From NCBI GenBank assembly GCA_016793585.1, contig JAEUJR010000280.1, positions 1 through 8,557 of the forward strand: a stretch of 8,557 nt of DNA, read 5' to 3'. The stretch is from Archangium sp. GTDB taxonomy: Bacteria > Myxococcota > Myxococcia > Myxococcales > Myxococcaceae. How positions within the stretch are numbered: position 1 is the first letter of the stretch; the number at the start of each line of letters is the position of its first letter. The notes beneath the pieces were generated by a model that had not been told where the DNA came from, did not search any database, and saw only the letters and a list, made by a program, of their open reading frames with translations. Both the position numbers and the translations under genes were made by a program. Below, piece after piece: positions 4,966 to 8,557 of the stretch.

Positions 4966-7900
4966 TCACTCCTCTTCGGAGTCGTCGCCCATGACCTCGG
5001 CCAGCTCGGCGTCGATCTCGGCCTGCAGCGCGCTCTTTCCGGCGATCGGCTTCGGGGCTCCGCGCTGGTAGCGGCGCATCTGAAACCCGCTCGACGTTCG
5101 CGTGAAGCCGGCCCGCTCGAGGGCTTCGGCGAGCAGCGAGTCGTGCGCGGGCACGCCATTCACTTCACCGAGCAGCATGCCGTCTTTGCGCTCCACGGCC
5201 TTGCGCGCGAGCTGGGCGAGGCGATCGGCGACGGCGTCGGCGGTGCGGGTTCGTTCTGGTTCTCCAGCGGGCAACCACACGAGCGCCTGTCTTCCACCAC
5301 GAGAGAGCCACGCGCCCAACCTGCCATCGACCAGAACCACGCTCGCGCCCGTCATGCGCATTGGCGCCAGCCGCTTCGTCGCCTCGGGTTCGTCGAGGGG
5401 CGGCCAGGGCAACAACGCGCCGTAGGGATTCGCGGGGTCGATCGCCGACAGCGTCAGCACGTCTGACTGCTCCGCCTTGTTTCGCGCCGCGCGGAGCAGA
5501 TCGAGCACGGGCGGCAACGCGAACTGCATCGCGCCGACACCGCTGACGAAGTAGCCGCGCCGCACCCGGCCTGATTCTTCGAGCGTGCGGAAGACCTCGT
5601 GCAGCGAGGTGAACCCACCGGGCACGTCTTCTGCGAGCGCGACCTCTCGGGTGACGACGCCATAGCGGGTGAGCAGTTGTTGCGCGGTCGCGTGCGCCCA
5701 CTCGGTCGGTGACGTGACGCCGGGCGCGACGAAGCGTGACGAGACGAGGCTCCAGCGGCCTTCCGCAGAGGCTGGCGCGTTGCGACGACTGCGGAACGAC
5801 GCGCGGCCATCGACGAGGGCGCGACGCATGCGCTTGTCCACCGGGCGCGTCACTTCACGCAGGCCGAAGAAGCCGTCGTTGGTGACGAGGCCCTTCCAGA
5901 CGAGGCTCCACAACGCGTCGACCGTCTCTTGCGGAAAGCCACCGCCCACCGCCTGCTGGAGCGCCGCGAAGAACGACGCGCCGTGCTTCTCGAGGTGCTG
6001 GAGCAGCTTGCGCTCCTTCTCGGGCAACGCGGCGACGTCGATGACGGGCGGACGGTAGAGCTTTGGCAGATGGTCGGTGAGGTACAGCGCGACGCGGCCG
6101 TCTTTCTCTCCGAGTGGCTCGACGCCGACCCACACGACTTCTCCAGCAGCCGCGAGCGCGTCGAGATCCGATGGCAGGTACTGCTCGAGTCGCGCGGGCA
6201 GCACTTCGCGCTCGAGCAACGACGCGGGGAGCGGAAGGCCTTGCAGCTTCTCGACACAATCGAGCAGCGCATCGAGGCCGCGCCGCTTCTTCGTGACGCC
6301 CTGCCAGCCGCCGAGCATGCGCGTGAGCACGTCGGGCTCGACCGGTTCGATCTCTTTCCGCAGTCGGGCGAGCGACTTGCGACGAAGGCTGCGGAGCACT
6401 TCGGGGTCGCACCACTCGCGCTGTGTGCCGCCGGGCCGGAAGGCACCCTCGACGAGCTTTCCCGCGAGCGTGAGCGCCTTGAGCTTCTCGTCGACGACGC
6501 GGGTCGAGAGCCCGAAGCGCGTGCAGACCTCTGACGTTGTGAACGGCGCGTGCGTGCGCGCGTAGCGGAGCAACACCTCTTGTAGCGCGTCGGTGCTCGC
6601 CGCGAGGAACGCCTCGGGCAGCCCGGCCGGCAAGGGAACGCCGAGCGCGTCGCGATATCGGCTCGCGTACTCGACGGGCAGAAAGCGGTGCTCTCCCGCG
6701 ATGGAGACGCGAATGACACGGCGGGCACGCTGCAGCTCGTCGATGGTGTTGGCGATGCCTGGCTCACACCGCCGCTCGAGCTCGTGCTGATTCAAGTCGC
6801 CGAGGCGGAGCAGCAGATCGTGCAACCCATCCATCTTGCGGGCGCGGCCGCGCTCTTCCGTGTGCTGCAGGAACGCTTCGAGCTCGAGCAGCGCATCGGC
6901 GTCGAGCAATTCGCGCAGCTCGGCTTCACCCATCAGCTCCTTCAACTGGAGCGTGTCGATGGTGAGCGCCTGCGCGCGGCGTTCGGCGAGCGGCGCGTCA
7001 CCCTCGTAGAGGAAGTTCGCGACGTAGCCGAAGAGGAGTGACGACGCGAAAGGACTGGGCGTCTTCGGCTCGGCGGTGGTGACGGTGACGGTGCGCCGCT
7101 CGATGTCTTTGAGCGTCTCGATGAGCGCCGGCATGTCGAACACGTCGCGCAGACACTCGCGGTACGTCTCGAGGATCATCGGAAACGACGGGTACTGCGC
7201 CGCCGCGCTCATCAGGTCCTGCGCCTTCTTGCGCAGCTGCCACAGGGGCGTTCGCTGACCGGGCCGTTTTCGAGGGAGCAGCAACGCGCGGCTGGCGATC
7301 TCACGGAAGCGCGCGGCGAAGAGCGGCGTCTGCGAGAGCTGCGAGATGACGAGCCGTTCGACGTCGCTCGACTTCGGCAGCAGGTACTTCACGTCGGGGA
7401 TTGCGTCGCTCTCAGGCCAGCGCACGACGAAGCCATCGTTGGCCCACATCGTCTCGACGTCGAGGCCGAGCTCTTCGCGCGCGAGCGCCTGCACGGCCAT
7501 CGACCACGGCGCGAGAATCTGCCCTCCGAGCGGAGACAGCACGCAGACGCGCCAGTCTCCCAGTTCGTCTCGCCCGCGCTCGATGACGATGGAGCGATCG
7601 TCAGGCACCGCGGCCTGATCGTGTTGGTCGGCGAGGTAGGTGAGCAGGTTCTTCGCGGCGATCTCGGTGAGGCCGTGGCGCGAGATGAGCAGGTCGGTGG
7701 CGTTGGCGCGTGGCGTGGCGCGCAGCTCCCGAATGAGACCACCGATGCGGCGACCGAACTCGAGCGGGCGCGCGGTCTGGTCGCCTCTCCAGAACGGCAT
7801 CTTCCCCGGCTCACCGGGCGCGGCAGAGACGATGACCTTGTCGAAGGTGATCTCCTCGATGCGCCAGGTCGACGCGCCGAGCACGAAGGTCTCTCCGGTG

Positions 7901-8557
7901 CGCGACTCGAAGACCATCTCTTCGTCGAGCTCACCGACGCGCGCCTGGCCTTTCGCTGCTCCGGCGAGGAACACGCCGTAGAGCCCACGATCGGGAATGG
8001 TGCCGCCGTTCACGATGGCGACTCGTTTGGCGCCGTCGCGGCCGGTGACGGTGTTCGAGAGCCGGTCCCACGTGATGCGTGGTTTGAGCTCGGCGAACTC
8101 GTCGCTCGGGTAGCGGCCCGAGAGCAGGTCGAGCACGCCTTCGAAGAGGGGACGCGACAGCTCCGAGAACGGCGCGGCGCCGCGAATGAGCTCGAACAGC
8201 TCATCGACCTTCCACGTGTCGACGGCGACCATCGCGACGACTTGCTGCGCGAGCAGGTCGAGCGGGTTGCGTGGGTAGCGTGTGCTCTCGACCGCGCCGT
8301 CCTGCATCGCGCGTGAGAGGGCGGCGCAGGCGACGAGGTCTCCGCGGAACTTGGGGAAGACGATGCCTTCACTCGAGGCGCCGACCTGGTGACCTGCACG
8401 GCCGACGCGCTGCATGCCCGAGGCGACCGACGGCGGCGCTTCGATCTGCACGACGAGATCGATCGCGCCCATGTCGATGCCGAGCTCGAGGGAGCTGGTC
8501 GCGACGAGGCCCTTCAGCTTGCCGGCCTTGAGGCGATCTTCGATGAGCGCGCGCTGA
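4966..8557 (-). CDS. lhr: Lhr-type superfamily 2 DNA helicase, C-terminal part (partial)
   Basis: The frame enters from the right edge and runs 1196 residues to a TGA. Numbered from the first full codon in the window, it begins inside RecA domain 2. Motif V (VATSSLELGID, 18-28) and motif VI (QRVGRAGH, 49-56) carry the residues that sense ATP hydrolysis. Next come the Lhr-specific segments: GRYPSDEFAELKPRI, IPDRGLYGVFLA, GELDEEMVFESR and PFWRGDQ (about 145-260), and the DEAD-associated region with RALLLPRKRPGQRTPLWQ (about 423-440) and FPMILETYRECLRDVFD (about 458-474). The remaining 700 residues match the long C-terminal extension of E. coli and mycobacterial Lhr. They include winged-helix-like segments, one near RYGVVTREVALAEDVPGGF (about 964-982), and an acidic DDSEEE tail. 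Adding the missing first RecA domain gives roughly 1500 residues, the long Lhr form. Lhr is a 3'-5' DNA translocase linked to DNA repair, and the E. coli C-terminal domain is reported to have uracil-DNA glycosylase activity. Whether that holds here cannot be judged. Start and promoter lie outside the window. Confidence 0.95.
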   Translation of the reverse strand, partial: QRALIEDRLKAGKLKGLVATSSLELGIDMGAIDLVVQIEAPPSVASGMQRVGRAGHQVGASSEGIVFPKFRGDLVACAALSRAMQDGAVESTRYPRNPLDLLAQQVVAMVAVDTWKVDELFELIRGAAPFSELSRPLFEGVLDLLSGRYPSDEFAELKPRITWDRLSNTVTGRDGAKRVAIVNGGTIPDRGLYGVFLAGAAKGQARVGELDEEMVFESRTGETFVLGASTWRIEEITFDKVIVSAAPGEPGKMPFWRGDQTARPLEFGRRIGGLIRELRATPRANATDLLISRHGLTEIAAKNLLTYLADQHDQAAVPDDRSIVIERGRDELGDWRVCVLSPLGGQILAPWSMAVQALAREELGLDVETMWANDGFVVRWPESDAIPDVKYLLPKSSDVERLVISQLSQTPLFAARFREIASRALLLPRKRPGQRTPLWQLRKKAQDLMSAAAQYPSFPMILETYRECLRDVFDMPALIETLKDIERRTVTVTTAEPKTPSPFASSLLFGYVANFLYEGDAPLAERRAQALTIDTLQLKELMGEAELRELLDADALLELEAFLQHTEERGRARKMDGLHDLLLRLGDLNQHELERRCEPGIANTIDELQRARRVIRVSIAGEHRFLPVEYASRYRDALGVPLPAGLPEAFLAASTDALQEVLLRYARTHAPFTTSEVCTRFGLSTRVVDEKLKALTLAGKLVEGAFRPGGTQREWCDPEVLRSLRRKSLARLRKEIEPVEPDVLTRMLGGWQGVTKKRRGLDALLDCVEKLQGLPLPASLLEREVLPARLEQYLPSDLDALAAAGEVVWVGVEPLGEKDGRVALYLTDHLPKLYRPPVIDVAALPEKERKLLQHLEKHGASFFAALQQAVGGGFPQETVDALWSLVWKGLVTNDGFFGLREVTRPVDKRMRRALVDGRASFRSRRNAPASAEGRWSLVSSRFVAPGVTSPTEWAHATAQQLLTRYGVVTREVALAEDVPGGFTSLHEVFRTLEESGRVRRGYFVSGVGAMQFALPPVLDLLRAARNKAEQSDVLTLSAIDPANPYGALLPWPPLDEPEATKRLAPMRMTGASVVLVDGRLGAWLSRGGRQALVWLPAGEPERTRTADAVADRLAQLARKAVERKDGMLLGEVNGVPAHDSLLAEALERAGFTRTSSGFQMRRYQRGAPKPIAGKSALQAEIDAELAEVMGDDSEEE

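Noticed and set aside
4968..4982. Small hairpin (ACTCC / GGAGT) at the vapC-lhr junction as a terminator
   Set aside because: The stem is only 5 bp, has no T-run and lies inside the lhr coding sequence. It is likely chance.
5850..6767. Ser/Arg-rich 305-residue frame and similar frames over the lhr region
   Set aside because: These are off-frame readings of the same strand or its complement within an uninterrupted Lhr coding sequence.

Overview
The window reads as chromosomal DNA of a high-GC deltaproteobacterium, most likely a myxobacterium (Myxococcota). This is inferred from the strong G/C bias at third codon positions and from a large secreted lipoprotein that joins a Gly/Ala/Ser/Glu linker to MopE-type 'CNGxDDDCNGxxDE' metal-binding motifs, a protein style typical of that group. 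I see no rRNA, tRNA, CRISPR array, insertion sequence or prophage gene.

Layout, left to right. (1) Bases 3-125 are the 3' end of an unidentified plus-strand gene, followed by a weak hairpin. (2) Bases 252-2915 encode an 887-residue cysteine-rich, acidic-motif-rich lipoprotein with several internal repeat families. (3) A strong hairpin at 2934-2963 fills the gap between this gene and the convergent gene after it. (4) Bases 2964-4148, minus strand, encode a hydroxymethylglutaryl-CoA synthase (MvaS family) with its catalytic Glu, Cys and His all visible; its likely start is a GTG at 4148. (5) A 139-base divergent intergenic region (4149-4287) holds a 12-base palindrome and a perfect 11-bp-arm inverted repeat just before the next gene. 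(6) Bases 4288-4964, plus strand, hold a VapB/VapC type II toxin-antitoxin pair whose genes overlap by 4 bases. (7) One base later, on the minus strand, lies the 3' part of a long Lhr-type ATP-dependent helicase, from motif V to the C-terminus; it runs off the right edge.

The genes do not form one pathway. mvaS and lhr both read leftward, and the vapBC operon sits between them reading rightward, divergent from mvaS and tail-to-tail with lhr. The vapBC pair is the only clear multi-gene operon. I did not find a convincing undescribed multi-gene system. The least-explained items are the repeat-built lipoprotein with its unassigned C-terminal region, and the undescribed palindromic sites between mvaS and vapB.
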